The notes: a model not told the origin generated them from the letters alone. Positions 6,880-16,074 are shown, counted from the first letter of the stretch. The stretch: 56,133 nucleotides of DNA from Mycobacterium interjectum (GCA_002102225.1 LQPB01000023.1:1-56133); one strand, 5' to 3'. A program made the numbers and translations.

Positions 6880-8425
6880 GTGGCCGGACTGGCCGACGCT
6901 TACGGGGCGCCAGGAGGCCGAGTATCTCCTTGTAGATGAGGGCGATCAGTCCGAGGCCGAGAGGGCCCTGACGTTCTACAAGCGGATCAACAAGCCCCTC
7001 ATGCCATGGCAACGGGATTCGAATCACGGCATATTGGCGCTCGAGCCGGATGGTCTCTTTACCCATCCGACGGTCGTGGAGATCGCGACCCGGCAGTCGG
7101 GTAAGACGCTTTCGGCGGCCGATCTGCGGATCCTGTGGGGGCTGTTCGGTCGCGGCGAGAGGATCGTTTACTCGGCGCAGCGGTGGAAAACGGCTGAGTC
7201 GATCTTCAACCGGATCAACCGGATCATCAAGTCGCGTCCGTCGCTTAACCGTCGGGTCGTGCGCAGAACCTGCTCGCAGGGGCAGGCGTCGTTCGAGCTG
7301 GAATCGGGTGCGAAGGCCGACTTCATCACGCGGTCGTTGGACTCCGGGCGTGGTCTCGACGAGATCGACCTGATCATCTATGACGAGGCGTACAACCTGA
7401 CGGACGCCGAGACGGCTGCGCTGAGTCCGACGCAGATGGCGTCGAAGAACCCGCAGACGATCTACCTGTCGAGCGCGGTCAATCAGGAAAACCATGCCAA
7501 CGGCCGTGTTCTGGCCAAGATCCGGCACGTCGCGCACGAGGCGATCAAGGTTGGCAAGCGTCGCATTGGCTTGTATTTCCGCGAGCATATGGCGCCGGAG
7601 CCGCCCGAAGGTATCAGCGACGCCGAGCGGCGCGCGATTCGGGAGGATCCCGAGACTTGGCGGCTGGCGAGCCCGTCCTACGGCGTGATTCAGACGGAGG
7701 CGAAGGTCCGCAAGCTGCTGACTGAGCTGAGCGCCAAGGACTTTGAGGTTGAGATCCTCGGATGGGGTGATTGGCCCCCGGTCGATGACGCGGCGCTGCG
7801 CGTGTTCGGCGAAGACCTATGGCGTGCTCTGTGTAAACCGTCACCTGAGCTGTTCAATCAGCACCCGCGGGTGCTCGCTGTCGACCGCTCCCCTAAGAGC
7901 AAGGTGTGGGCGATCGGGGGCGCCCAGCATGTCCGCTCCGGCGGTGCGCACGTCGAGATCGGTTGGTCGGGGCTCGGTTCAGCGACCGAGGTCGCTGAAC
8001 GGCTGATCGACAATATCGCTGAGTCCGATCCGGTGGCCCTGGTGATCGACCAGCGCTCACCGGCCGCGGTGCTCAAGCCGTACCTGATCGAAGCCGGCAT
8101 CGAACCGGTCATGACGAACACGACCCAGCTGGCGCTGTACTGCGAGGGCTTCTACGACGCCTTCGAGGCGCAGCAGATCACCCACTCCGGGCAGCAGATC
8201 CTGACCGACTCGGTGACCACCGCGACCAAACGAGACCTGCCAGGCGGTCGATACGCCTGGGACGGCAGCCAAATCGTGCAGCTGATGGCCGTGACGCTGG
8301 CGCATGGCGGCTTGCTCGAGTTCTCGTCGCCGCCAACGAGTTCGCCGCCGCCGCTTGCGGACCAACTTGAGACCTCGGGAGCCGACTCAGATGACGCCTT
8401 CGACGCGATGAGCGCCCCGTTTTGA
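6860..8425 (+). CDS. terminase large subunit
   Basis: 521 residues. The ATPase domain has Walker A ATRQSGKT near residues 76-83 and Walker B LIIYDEA near 171, with a coupling motif around IYLSSA. The C-terminal nuclease begins near residue 337 (VLAVDRSP) and carries further acidic positions (LVIDQRSP near 395, DSDDAFDA near the end). It drives DNA translocation into the procapsid and cuts the ends. It overlaps the small subunit gene and is followed by a strong AGAGGAGGGG site for the portal. Confidence 0.95.
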   Translation: MTSLASEWPDWPTLTGRQEAEYLLVDEGDQSEAERALTFYKRINKPLMPWQRDSNHGILALEPDGLFTHPTVVEIATRQSGKTLSAADLRILWGLFGRGERIVYSAQRWKTAESIFNRINRIIKSRPSLNRRVVRRTCSQGQASFELESGAKADFITRSLDSGRGLDEIDLIIYDEAYNLTDAETAALSPTQMASKNPQTIYLSSAVNQENHANGRVLAKIRHVAHEAIKVGKRRIGLYFREHMAPEPPEGISDAERRAIREDPETWRLASPSYGVIQTEAKVRKLLTELSAKDFEVEILGWGDWPPVDDAALRVFGEDLWRALCKPSPELFNQHPRVLAVDRSPKSKVWAIGGAQHVRSGGAHVEIGWSGLGSATEVAERLIDNIAESDPVALVIDQRSPAAVLKPYLIEAGIEPVMTNTTQLALYCEGFYDAFEAQQITHSGQQILTDSVTTATKRDLPGGRYAWDGSQIVQLMAVTLAHGGLLEFSSPPTSSPPPLADQLETSGADSDDAFDAMSAPF

Positions 8426-8442
8426 CCTAGAGGAGGGGCTGA

Positions 8443-9966
8443 ATGCCGCCGATTACGCGCGCTCAGACCACTCCGAGGCGCATTGCCCCCCGGGTGGCGG
8501 GCAAAAACACCAAGACACCGGTTCCGCTCACCGAAAGCGGGTTCGCGAACCCGTTCCCGGGGATGCTGTCGGCGTTTTCACAGTGGGATCAGTTCGAGCA
8601 GGTCCCGGAGCTGTTGTGGCCCAACAGCGTTCGGACTTACACCCGGATGTGGCGCGAGGACAGCCGCATCGCCAGCGTTTACTACGCGATCGCGCTGCCG
8701 ATCCTGCGCACGCCGTGGCGGATCGACCCGAACGGCGCCGAGGACGAGGTCGTCGAGTTCGTCGCGATGAACCTCGGCCTGCCGATCGTCGGCGACAACG
8801 ACCCGAAGCCAAAAGGCCGTACCCGGGACCGATTCTCATGGCCCAAGCACCTCAAGCTGGCGCTGCGCCACCTGCAATACGGGCACCAGGTCTTCGAACA
8901 GGTGTACCGGATCGGCGACGACGGACGCGCATACCTGCGGAAGTTGGCGCCGAGACCGAGTTCAACGATCGCCTACTGGGATGTCGCACTCGACGGCGGA
9001 CTGGTCGGCATCACGCAGTACCCTCCGGGCACATCGTTCGGGGCGCCGATGGGTGTCACACAGGGCGGGATGTCGGGTCTGCAGCTGCAGATCCCAGTTT
9101 CGCGGCTCGTCGCCTATGTCCGTGATCCCGAGCCGGCTCAGTGGATCGGCAACAGCTTGCTGCGGCCGGCCTACAAGCACTGGCTGCTCAAAGACGAGCT
9201 GATCAGGATTGAGGCCACGGCCGCCCGCCGCAACGGTGTCGGCGTGCCGAAGGTCACCGCGCCCGAGTCGGTGTCGCAGGCCAGTATCGGAAGCGCGGAC
9301 CTGCAGCCCTATCTGGACATCGCGCGGTGCTTCCGCGGCGGCAACAGCGCCGGTATCGCTTTGCCCTTCGGCGCCGAGATGGAGCTGATGGGTGTCAAGG
9401 GCCAGCTCCCGTCCGGTTTCATCCGCTTGGCCATCGAATATCACGACAAGCAGATGGCGCTCGCCGCTCTGGCGCACTTCCTGAACCTGGACCGCGGCGG
9501 CTCGTATGCCCTTGCGTCGGTGCAGGAGTCGACTTTCACCCAGGGCGTGCAGCAGGTCGCTGACGACATTCGCGACACCGCTCAGGCTCACGTGGTCGAG
9601 GATCTCGTCGACATCAATTTCGGGGTCGACGCCGGTTGTCCGATGCTGGCGGTCGACGAGATCGGTTCACGGCAGGACGCCACCGCGGCAGCGCTGCAGA
9701 TGCTCATCGCATCAGGAATCCTGACGCCAGATCCGCGGCTCGAGGCGTTCGAACGACAACAGCTGGGCCTGCCGGCGGCCGACCCGGATCTGCAGGCAGA
9801 GAACCCCGCGCAGTTCCCTAAACCGCCTTCCTCAGTGGTTGAACCTGACGCGCCGGCCGACACCGAACCTGTGGCCACCCCACTTCCGGCGCTCCCGTAC
9901 AAGGGAGCCGAGGCGCGGCGCCGCCCGATCACTATTCATCCCGAAGGGCAGATAACGCTGTGGTGA
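8443..9966 (+). CDS. portal protein
   Basis: 507 residues from ATG 8443 behind AGAGGAGGGGCTGA. The features match a DUF935/Mu gp29-like portal: PKHLKLALRHLQYGHQVFEQ, then KLAPRPSSTI, QWIGNSLLRPAYKHWLLKD and the C-terminal helical stem. It forms the dodecameric DNA gate at the capsid vertex and contacts the terminase. It follows terL directly, the usual order. The end of the gene overlaps the protease start. Confidence 0.93.
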   Translation: MPPITRAQTTPRRIAPRVAGKNTKTPVPLTESGFANPFPGMLSAFSQWDQFEQVPELLWPNSVRTYTRMWREDSRIASVYYAIALPILRTPWRIDPNGAEDEVVEFVAMNLGLPIVGDNDPKPKGRTRDRFSWPKHLKLALRHLQYGHQVFEQVYRIGDDGRAYLRKLAPRPSSTIAYWDVALDGGLVGITQYPPGTSFGAPMGVTQGGMSGLQLQIPVSRLVAYVRDPEPAQWIGNSLLRPAYKHWLLKDELIRIEATAARRNGVGVPKVTAPESVSQASIGSADLQPYLDIARCFRGGNSAGIALPFGAEMELMGVKGQLPSGFIRLAIEYHDKQMALAALAHFLNLDRGGSYALASVQESTFTQGVQQVADDIRDTAQAHVVEDLVDINFGVDAGCPMLAVDEIGSRQDATAAALQMLIASGILTPDPRLEAFERQQLGLPAADPDLQAENPAQFPKPPSSVVEPDAPADTEPVATPLPALPYKGAEARRRPITIHPEGQITLW

Positions 9967-11225
9967 GACCTGAACGCCGCGAGTGGTATCGCATCAAAAA
10001 CGCTGCCACTGACGATGATCCGCCGGAGATCCTGATCTACGACGAAATCGACAGCTGGTTCGGAGTGGCTGCGAGCGACCTCGTCCGTGACGTCGCCAAA
10101 ATCAGCGCACCTGAGATCGTGGTGCGGATCAACTCCATCGGCGGTGACGTGTTCGACGGGATCGCGATCCTCAACGCGCTACGCGGGCATGACGCCAAGA
10201 TCACCATCATCGTTGACGGCCTGGCGGCCTCGATCGCCAGCGTGATCGCGATGGCCGGCGATCGGATCATCATGAACCGCAACAGCGAAATGATGCTGCA
10301 TAACGCCTCGGCGCTCTGCGTCGGTGACGCCGCCGACATGCAGAAGACGGCCGACATGTTGGCGATGCAGAACGACAACATCGCGTCGATTTACGCCGGC
10401 CGTGCCGGTGGAACGGTCGAGGAATGGCGCGCTGTGATGGACGAAGAGACCTGGCTGACGGCCGAAGAAGCCGTCGAAGCGGGTCTTGCTGACCAGGTGG
10501 GCGAATCCGATGATCCTGACGCGGTGATGCGCGCAGCCGCGGCATTCGACCGCTCCCGTTTCCGATACCCAGGCCGCAAGGCCGCTCCCGCTCCGCGAAT
10601 CGCGGCACGGGCCCAGGCTCGGCAGCCCGTCGAGGCCGAAAAATCCGAACGAAAGGAGCCCACTGTGGCATCTCTCAACGAGAGCGCGCTTCAGAAGCTC
10701 GGCCTCGATGCCGACGCCGACGAGGGCGCGGTCGAAGCGGCAATCAACTCGCTTGCCGAGCGCGCCGACAAACCAGCCGAGGCCGCACCTCAGGTTGAGG
10801 CGCCGGCGGCTGAGCCGACCGCCGAAGAAGTCACGAAGATCGCCGCCAAATACGGCCTGACCGTGGTCGACAAGGCCGTGCACGACAGTCTGACCGCAGA
10901 TGTCAAGGAACTCAAAGCCATTCGCGAGCAGCAGATCCGCGCCGCCAATGATCAGCTCATCAGCGACGCGCTCAGGGTGGGCAAAATCGCGCCGGCCAGC
11001 AAGGAAAATTGGCAAGGGTTGCTCGAGTCCGACCGTGACCGCGCGGTCGCGCTGCTCGCGACGCTTCCCGCCAACTCGGTTCCGGTGACCGAACGTGGCC
11101 ACGCGGGCGTCGCCGGCACCGTCTCCCAAGAGCTGGGCGGCGACGGCCCCGACCAGGGCGTCGAACACGTCCACAACCAGGTACTGGCGAGGCTCGGAAT
11201 CGCCCCGCAGAAGGGAAACAACTGA
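9960..11225 (+). CDS. head maturation protease (ClpP/S14-type) with C-terminal scaffold domain
   Basis: 421 residues. Residues 20-190 are a ClpP-like protease: INSIGGDVFDGIAI, catalytic Ser in DGLAASIASVIAMAG near residue 91, His in MMLHNAS near 115 and a downstream Asp region (LTAEEAVEAGLADQ). From about residue 235 the protein becomes acidic, Ala/Glu-rich and helical, as in scaffolding proteins. An internal start (10665) can make this part alone. The GTG at 9960 or 9963 overlaps the portal stop. The product processes the procapsid. Confidence 0.92.
   Translation: MVRPERREWYRIKNAATDDDPPEILIYDEIDSWFGVAASDLVRDVAKISAPEIVVRINSIGGDVFDGIAILNALRGHDAKITIIVDGLAASIASVIAMAGDRIIMNRNSEMMLHNASALCVGDAADMQKTADMLAMQNDNIASIYAGRAGGTVEEWRAVMDEETWLTAEEAVEAGLADQVGESDDPDAVMRAAAAFDRSRFRYPGRKAAPAPRIAARAQARQPVEAEKSERKEPTVASLNESALQKLGLDADADEGAVEAAINSLAERADKPAEAAPQVEAPAAEPTAEEVTKIAAKYGLTVVDKAVHDSLTADVKELKAIREQQIRAANDQLISDALRVGKIAPASKENWQGLLESDRDRAVALLATLPANSVPVTERGHAGVAGTVSQELGGDGPDQGVEHVHNQVLARLGIAPQKGNN
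10665..11225 (+). CDS. nested scaffolding protein, 186 residues
   Basis: Inside the protease gene, GAAAGGAG (10651-10658) is followed after six bases by an in-frame GTG at 10665, an ideal ribosome site. Initiation there gives a 186-residue acidic, helical protein (begins VASLNESALQKLG) without the protease. This is the lambda C/Nu3 arrangement, where the scaffold shares its C terminus with the protease. The site is not needed for the long protein, so the strong motif supports a separate product. Confidence 0.72.
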   Translation: MASLNESALQKLGLDADADEGAVEAAINSLAERADKPAEAAPQVEAPAAEPTAEEVTKIAAKYGLTVVDKAVHDSLTADVKELKAIREQQIRAANDQLISDALRVGKIAPASKENWQGLLESDRDRAVALLATLPANSVPVTERGHAGVAGTVSQELGGDGPDQGVEHVHNQVLARLGIAPQKGNN

Positions 11226-11226
11226 C

Positions 11227-11604
11227 ATGGCAGGCCAGGACTACGTCCCCGCATTTCTCCCCGGCCATCAGCTCAGCTGCATCGCCGGCGCGAACATCAC
11301 GCAGGGCCAGTTGGTATACGTCTCGGGCAACACGTGGCCCAATCCCACGGTGTCGCCCACGTCGGCGGCCACCGCCGAACAGGTCGGCGTCGCGGCGGCA
11401 ACAGCAGCCAGCGGCCAGCCAGTGAGCGTGTACTTCAAGGGCGTTCACGTGCTCACGTCGACCGGAACGATCAACGCCGGCGACCCGGTGATGGCGGCCG
11501 CGGCGGGCGCAGTCGCGGAGTTCAGCGGCACCACCTACTCGCAGATCATCGGCCGGGCGCTGGCGGCCGCAGCCAGCAACGCTGTGCCAGTGATGCTCGG
11601 TTAG
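11227..11604 (+). CDS. capsid decoration protein (DUF2190-like)
   Basis: 125 residues from ATG 11227, one base after the protease stop codon. The pattern AGANITQGQLVYVSG, then TAEQVGVAAATAASGQPVSVYFKG and GTINAGDPV is typical of DUF2190 small head-decoration proteins that bind and stabilise expanded capsids. It sits between protease and capsid, as usual. A terminator follows it. Confidence 0.85.
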   Translation: MAGQDYVPAFLPGHQLSCIAGANITQGQLVYVSGNTWPNPTVSPTSAATAEQVGVAAATAASGQPVSVYFKGVHVLTSTGTINAGDPVMAAAAGAVAEFSGTTYSQIIGRALAAAASNAVPVMLG

Positions 11605-11625
11605 CTCCGCGCGCAGCCACGCAAC

Positions 11626-11657
11626 AACCCCGGGCCAGAAAGGTTCGGGGTTTTTTT
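11626..11657 (+). terminator. intrinsic terminator between decoration and capsid genes
   Basis: AACCCCG (11626-11632) pairs with CGGGGTT (11646-11652) and is followed by a seven-T run. A second partner CCCCGAA lies downstream (11660-11666), so TTCGGGG can pair on either side, making two exclusive hairpins. This looks like a partial terminator or attenuator that tunes capsid expression. Confidence 0.7.
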
Positions 11658-11708
11658 GACCCCGAAACCCGCTGCGCCGCAGCACCTCACAGAAAGGGTT
11701 AGGTCGAG

Positions 11709-12698
11709 ATGCCGATTCTCGAACCACCTCCGTTTCCCACCGGGAACCTGTCCACCCAGGACGTCTACTCGATCAGTCGTTACCTCAACGACCCGACCAT
11801 GGTGCTGCGCGCGCTGCGAACCATCGCCGACCAGATCTTTGTCGGCAACAAGGTCCTGACGGGCCAGTTCTTCACCGACGACGGCGCGGTCATCTACGAG
11901 CAGATCGAGTCGATCTTCGCGTCGAACACCCCGCAGGCCGTCCAGCCTGGCGACGAGTACCCGCTGAGCCCGGTTCCGACCGGTCCTGCGCAGATCGCCA
12001 GCGTGGTCAAGTGGGGCCTGGACACCATCCTCACCGACGAGTCGATCGCCCGGCAGAACTTCGACGTGCTGTCGCGGGCCTTCATCAAGATCGTCAACTC
12101 GATGGTGCAACAGGTGGATTCGGTCATCATGTCCGCCGTCGTCGCCGCGATCACCCAGACTCAATCCGCATCGGCAGTCTGGGACGGCAGCGGCGGCACG
12201 AAGCCGAACATCCTGCGTGACGTTCTGAACTGCATCGCCCAGATGCGCGGCCTGAAGCAGGGCTACCGCCCCGACATCGTGCTGTGCGACCTGCAGACCT
12301 ACGCGACGGCGATATCGGACCCCACGATGTCATTGCTGATCCCACGCGAGGACATGGGGGCCCGCGGCGTGCAGAGCCAGCCGATCTTCTCCGGTGACAT
12401 GGAGCAGATCGCGAAGCTGAGGTGGCTGCCCACCCCGAACCTGCCGTCCACGCCCTATGTCGCGGTGATCGACACCACCGTATTCGGCGCGATGGTCGAT
12501 GAGCGTCTGCCCGCACCTGGCTATGTCGGGTCGCAGAACGACGGCAGCGGCGCCGACGACGACGGCCGCTCGATGATCCAGTGCAAGACGATGCGCGAGG
12601 ACAAGAACGACCGGTGGCGCATCCGTTGCCGCCGCACCACCACGCCGATCATCATCGAACCCAAGGCCGGCGTCGAAATCACTGGAACGGCGGCCTGA
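11709..12698 (+). CDS. major capsid protein
   Basis: 329 residues from ATG 11709, behind GAAAGGGTTAGGTCGAG. The N-terminal half (LSTQDVYSISRYLNDP, LTGQFFTDDGAVIYEQ), the central helix (NFDVLSRAFIKIVNSM) and the C-terminal beta region (AVIDTTVFGAMVDERL) fit a HK97-fold capsid of actinophages. It directly follows the decoration gene. It has no obvious delta domain; scaffolding is supplied by the nested protein upstream. Confidence 0.9.
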   Translation: MPILEPPPFPTGNLSTQDVYSISRYLNDPTMVLRALRTIADQIFVGNKVLTGQFFTDDGAVIYEQIESIFASNTPQAVQPGDEYPLSPVPTGPAQIASVVKWGLDTILTDESIARQNFDVLSRAFIKIVNSMVQQVDSVIMSAVVAAITQTQSASAVWDGSGGTKPNILRDVLNCIAQMRGLKQGYRPDIVLCDLQTYATAISDPTMSLLIPREDMGARGVQSQPIFSGDMEQIAKLRWLPTPNLPSTPYVAVIDTTVFGAMVDERLPAPGYVGSQNDGSGADDDGRSMIQCKTMREDKNDRWRIRCRRTTTPIIIEPKAGVEITGTAA

Positions 12699-13015
12699 TG
12701 GCCGCCGGCTACCGGGTTACCGGCGCCCTGGTCGTGGTCCGCGACCAGATGGGCAAGAACCATCACCTCTACCACGGCGCGTTCGTGCCGTGGCTCTCCG
12801 AGGAGCAGCGCGAGCACTTCCTGCGTCACAGCCTGGTCGAAGAGATCAAAGGCCAAGAGGCTGAGACCGCTACCGCGGCCGTCCCCGCCAAGCCGGCCAA
12901 GACCGCTCCAGTGGCGGCGTGGGTCGAGTACGGCGTGAGCCAAGGCCAGGACCGCGACGAGCTGGAAGCGCTGGGCAAGGAGAACAAGCAGCAGCTCATC
13001 GACCTGTTGAGCTAA
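12698..13015 (+). CDS. head-associated protein with C-terminal Rho-N/HeH-like motif
   Basis: 105 residues. The ATG at 12698 overlaps the capsid stop (TGATG). The C terminus, RDELEALGKENKQQLIDLL, resembles the short helix-extension-helix of Rho-N or LEM-like motifs often placed in phage head-tail connector proteins. Residues 1-35 are beta-rich. The exact role is not recognised; it sits directly after the capsid. Confidence 0.6.
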   Translation: MAAGYRVTGALVVVRDQMGKNHHLYHGAFVPWLSEEQREHFLRHSLVEEIKGQEAETATAAVPAKPAKTAPVAAWVEYGVSQGQDRDELEALGKENKQQLIDLLS

Positions 13016-13018
13016 CCC

Positions 13019-13486
13019 ATGGAACCGTTCCTGGACCTAGATGGCTTCACGGCGCTCTGGGACGGGGCGCCCCTGACCGTCCAGCAACGGGCGATCGCGA
13101 CGTTGCTGCTCAATGTGGCCTCGCAGTGGATCTACAACAACGGACCGCAGGGCCAAGCGCTCCCGCAGACTGACCCGACGGCGCAGTTTGTCGTGTGGGA
13201 CGTCGTCAGCTTCTCTGTGCGATACCAGAAGTACAGCAAGTTATCGACCTTCTCGGAGGCTACCGGTCACCGTTCGCGCGGCGGCACGGCCGCCGACCCG
13301 ATGAAGGCGCTCGAGTTCACCGACAACCACAAAATGATGCTCGGTATCCCGCTCGAGGCGCTCCCGATGTCGTCGTGCTGCCCGAACGATTTCGACGCCG
13401 AGGACCAGGACCAGGGCTGGCCCACGTATTGGTCGGATCAGTTCGGCAACCAGGGCTGGGACTACTGGGAAGTCAACAATGACTAG
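13019..13486 (+). CDS. head-to-tail adaptor
   Basis: 155 residues. LTVQQRAIATLLLNVASQWIYN followed by VVWDVVSFSVRYQ fits gp6/gp15-type adaptors that bind the portal ring in siphoviruses. It ends with a Trp/Asp-rich tail (WPTYWSD, GWDYWEV). The next gene overlaps it by 8 bases, as is usual for connector cassettes. Confidence 0.78.
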   Translation: MEPFLDLDGFTALWDGAPLTVQQRAIATLLLNVASQWIYNNGPQGQALPQTDPTAQFVVWDVVSFSVRYQKYSKLSTFSEATGHRSRGGTAADPMKALEFTDNHKMMLGIPLEALPMSSCCPNDFDAEDQDQGWPTYWSDQFGNQGWDYWEVNND

Positions 13487-13916
13487 CTATCCCGGCGGGG
13501 AGGTGCTCGGCATCGTCGCGATGCAGGCGACCGGACAGATCGACGCGCTGAATCAGGCGATCAAGGAACCCGTTGTCGCGCAGTACGTCTACGGGTGCGT
13601 GTTTGAGCCGTACACGCGGGGCCCGGTCGAGGAGCAGACCGACGTCATCACGTCGCATGAGCGGGCGTGGGCGTTCCTGCCGTACGTTCCGGGCGTCGGT
13701 ATACCGACCGTCGATGTGAACGGCAACCCGGTCGTCGACGGCGACGGTAATCCGGTGCCGGCGGTGATCACCAACGCCAACTACCTGCAGCCTCAGCGCC
13801 CGAATGATGCTCAGGCGCAACGGAATTACAAGGTCCAGGGCTTGCCTGAGATCGAGTACGACATCGACGGCGTACCCGACTATGCGTGGGTCGTCTGCGA
13901 ATGGCACGGCGGATGA
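13479..13916 (+). CDS. head-to-tail stopper
   Basis: 145 residues. The pattern QYVYGCVFEP, RAWAFLPY and VDGDGNPVPAV, then NYLQPQRP and YKVQGLPE, fits the stopper that closes the head exit before tail attachment. It lies between adaptor and tail-completion proteins with overlaps on both sides. The call is based on position and length. Confidence 0.72.
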   Translation: MTSYPGGEVLGIVAMQATGQIDALNQAIKEPVVAQYVYGCVFEPYTRGPVEEQTDVITSHERAWAFLPYVPGVGIPTVDVNGNPVVDGDGNPVPAVITNANYLQPQRPNDAQAQRNYKVQGLPEIEYDIDGVPDYAWVVCEWHGG

Positions 13917-14467
13917 GTATCGAGGACGAGATCGCTGCCGGTCTGCGCAGTGTGGAGATTGAGCACGAGCTGGACAAGTTCGCGCACAGGGTGGCCGACT
14001 ATGCGAAGTCGCTGGCGCCGGTGTTCGGCGAGACCGGCGTCGACGAGCGACGGGACGCGCCGCCGGAGGGGGAGCCGGGGGACTACCGAGACTCGATCCA
14101 CGTCGACGAGACCCGCCACGTCGGGCGGCGTCGGGTCATCTCGCGTAGCAAGCTGGCGATCTGGATTGAGATCGGTACCCGGCACATGCCCGAGTACGCG
14201 GTGTTCACCAGGACCGCGAAGTTCTTCGGCGCCAAGGGGGGCCCGTCGTTCAGCAGCAACGGCCGCGACTCGACGGCCGATCACGGCGTGGCCCGCGCCC
14301 ATGAGCATCTGCGCGGCGAGCTGGAAACGCTGGCGAAGCTGAAGGCCACCGACGCGGCGGCCCATCGCATCGCTGCGCAGAAACGCGCGGTGGACCAGGC
14401 GCGCCAGGCCCGCTCGGCGGCGTTCAACGCTGCGCGGCCACGACGCGGCCGGGGGCGTGGCCGGTGA
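13913..14467 (+). CDS. tail-completion / HK97-gp10-like minor tail protein
   Basis: 184 residues from ATG 13913, which overlaps the stopper stop. The N-terminal core (VADYAKSLAPV, DSIHVDETRHV, LAIWIEIGTRHMPEYAVFTRT) matches the HK97 gp10 family that joins head and tail. The last 40 residues are strongly basic. It is followed by the tail terminator through a GTGA overlap. Confidence 0.82.
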   Translation: MSIEDEIAAGLRSVEIEHELDKFAHRVADYAKSLAPVFGETGVDERRDAPPEGEPGDYRDSIHVDETRHVGRRRVISRSKLAIWIEIGTRHMPEYAVFTRTAKFFGAKGGPSFSSNGRDSTADHGVARAHEHLRGELETLAKLKATDAAAHRIAAQKRAVDQARQARSAAFNAARPRRGRGRGR

Positions 14468-14886
14468 CGCTGAACTACGGGCGCCCGGCCAACCCGGAGG
14501 GGTTCGTCATCGCCCAGCTGCTGCCGCTCGGGCTGCCGGTGGGCCCCGAGCGCGACGAGGAAACCCCGCTGCCGTGCTACGTGGTGACGGCGCTCCCCGG
14601 TGCGAAGTCGGACAGATACCTGCTGTGCGCGACCGTCTCGGTGCACAGCTACGCCCAGGGCACAACCGCGGCGATGGGGCGCGCCGCTGCCAGCGACGCG
14701 GCATGGAACGCCGACACCAGGCTGCTGTCCTTGACGCCTGGCGACGAGGTGATCATGTCCGACGGGCGCCCGGCCTCGGGGTGGGTGTGTCCGCACATGC
14801 CGCCGGCCTGGGACGGCTTCCGAACCCCACACATCAAGCGTTACATCGCCCGCTACGACGTCGAGCTACGTTTCACCCCCACGTAA
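14464..14886 (+). CDS. tail terminator protein
   Basis: 140 residues, GTG start overlapping the previous stop. The pattern PCYVVTALPGAKSDRY, ATVSVHSYAQG and HIKRYIARYDVELRF is that of tail-terminator (gpU-like) proteins that cap the tail tube. Position between the gp10-like gene and the major tail gene agrees. Confidence 0.8.
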   Translation: MTLNYGRPANPEGFVIAQLLPLGLPVGPERDEETPLPCYVVTALPGAKSDRYLLCATVSVHSYAQGTTAAMGRAAASDAAWNADTRLLSLTPGDEVIMSDGRPASGWVCPHMPPAWDGFRTPHIKRYIARYDVELRFTPT

Positions 14887-14955
14887 AAGCAACACCAATC
14901 CTGTTGCACGCCTTGCCATCAGGCTGGGCAGTTTCCACATGAGAGGAATACCGGA

Positions 14956-15984
14956 ATGACTGGTCTGCCCGCGACTGGTGGCACTTGGGCGCAAGTCCTT
15001 GAGCCGGGTCTGAACCCGCTTGCCGAGCGTTTTTGGCAAATCACCGACGTCCTTGTCAGGGACTACTTCAACGCCGACGGCACCGTGTTCAACCTGGCCG
15101 ACCCGTCGGTGGGGTTGGGGACCTCCGGGCTGTTTACGCCGTTCGCGGCCGACAACCTGACGATCCGCGAGGATCTGCTGGTCACCGCGCCGACCCCGAA
15201 TCTGGGCTTCTACCACATCGGATTGCTGACCGAGGACAGCACGTCGGTCACGCCGGATCAGACGATGACCGGCTCGCCCAGCGCGCAGCTGGTCCGCAAC
15301 ACGCGCAGCGTGTTGACCAAGCTCGAGGACAAGGTCGCGTTCGAGCCGAAGGAGTCGACCCCCCTCGTCGACTACCTGCTGTACGAGAAGCCTTTGGCCA
15401 GTGGCGTTCCCGCGCTGGGCACTCCGGGCTACCAGCTGGTGCGCGGCAACACCGACGTGCCGGTCGAGCGGATTCTGGTGATGATCGGGGTCGACACCGA
15501 CGGCAACCTGCTGGCGCGGGTGCTGACCCGGGTGATCACCGACAAAAAGGCCAAGGCCGAGTTCGCGCGCAAGAAGCCCGACGCGCAGATGCTGACCTAT
15601 GAGCTGCTGCCGTGCCCGTACGCGAAGACCACCGAGTACAAGTGCCGCGCCGGTTCGCAGTGGCTGGCTTCGGGTGACTTCGGCTTCCTGACCTTCCAGC
15701 CGATCGTCACCCCGGTCACCGGCCTGAAGGCGACTATCCAGTTCCCGACGCCGATCGACATCACGAGCCCCGTCTACACGGTGGGTCTGCAGTCGACGCC
15801 CAACGGGTCGTTCGCGGCGGCGACGCTGTCCGGTTCGCCCACGGTGGCCGGCGGTTTCACGACGGTCACGATCGGCAGCCTGACGGCCTCCACGCTGTAC
15901 AACGCCGTGCAGGTGACGGCCACGGGCAGCAACGACACCGCGACGGGCCTCGTTTCGGCGCCGTTCACGTCGACGGCGTCGTAA
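14956..15984 (+). CDS. major tail tube protein with C-terminal Ig-like domain
   Basis: 342 residues. Residues 1-250 form the tube protein (LVRDYFNADGTVFNLAD, IGLLTEDSTSV, VMIGVDTDGNLLARVL). Residues about 255-342 are a Ser/Thr-rich Ig/Fn3-like module (VTPVTGLKATIQFPTP, GGFTTVTIGSL), which in other phages decorates the tail surface and can bind cell surfaces. The gene has its own short leader (14887-14955) and is followed by a stem-loop. Confidence 0.9.
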   Translation: MTGLPATGGTWAQVLEPGLNPLAERFWQITDVLVRDYFNADGTVFNLADPSVGLGTSGLFTPFAADNLTIREDLLVTAPTPNLGFYHIGLLTEDSTSVTPDQTMTGSPSAQLVRNTRSVLTKLEDKVAFEPKESTPLVDYLLYEKPLASGVPALGTPGYQLVRGNTDVPVERILVMIGVDTDGNLLARVLTRVITDKKAKAEFARKKPDAQMLTYELLPCPYAKTTEYKCRAGSQWLASGDFGFLTFQPIVTPVTGLKATIQFPTPIDITSPVYTVGLQSTPNGSFAAATLSGSPTVAGGFTTVTIGSLTASTLYNAVQVTATGSNDTATGLVSAPFTSTAS

Positions 15985-15995
15985 CACCTCGAACA

Positions 15996-16035
15996 TCGCC
16001 GGGGCGTCCGCTTGCGTGGCCGGGCGCCCCGGCGA
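15996..16035 (+). terminator. GC-rich stem-loop after the major tail gene
   Basis: TCGCCGGGGCG (15996-16006) pairs perfectly with CGCCCCGGCGA (16025-16035) around an 18-base loop. No T tract follows. It may be a weak terminator or a 3' stabiliser that raises major tail mRNA over downstream genes. Confidence 0.55.
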
Positions 16036-16074
16036 GCCGCGCAATCCGCCACGCAGGCAAGGAAATAGAGCACT

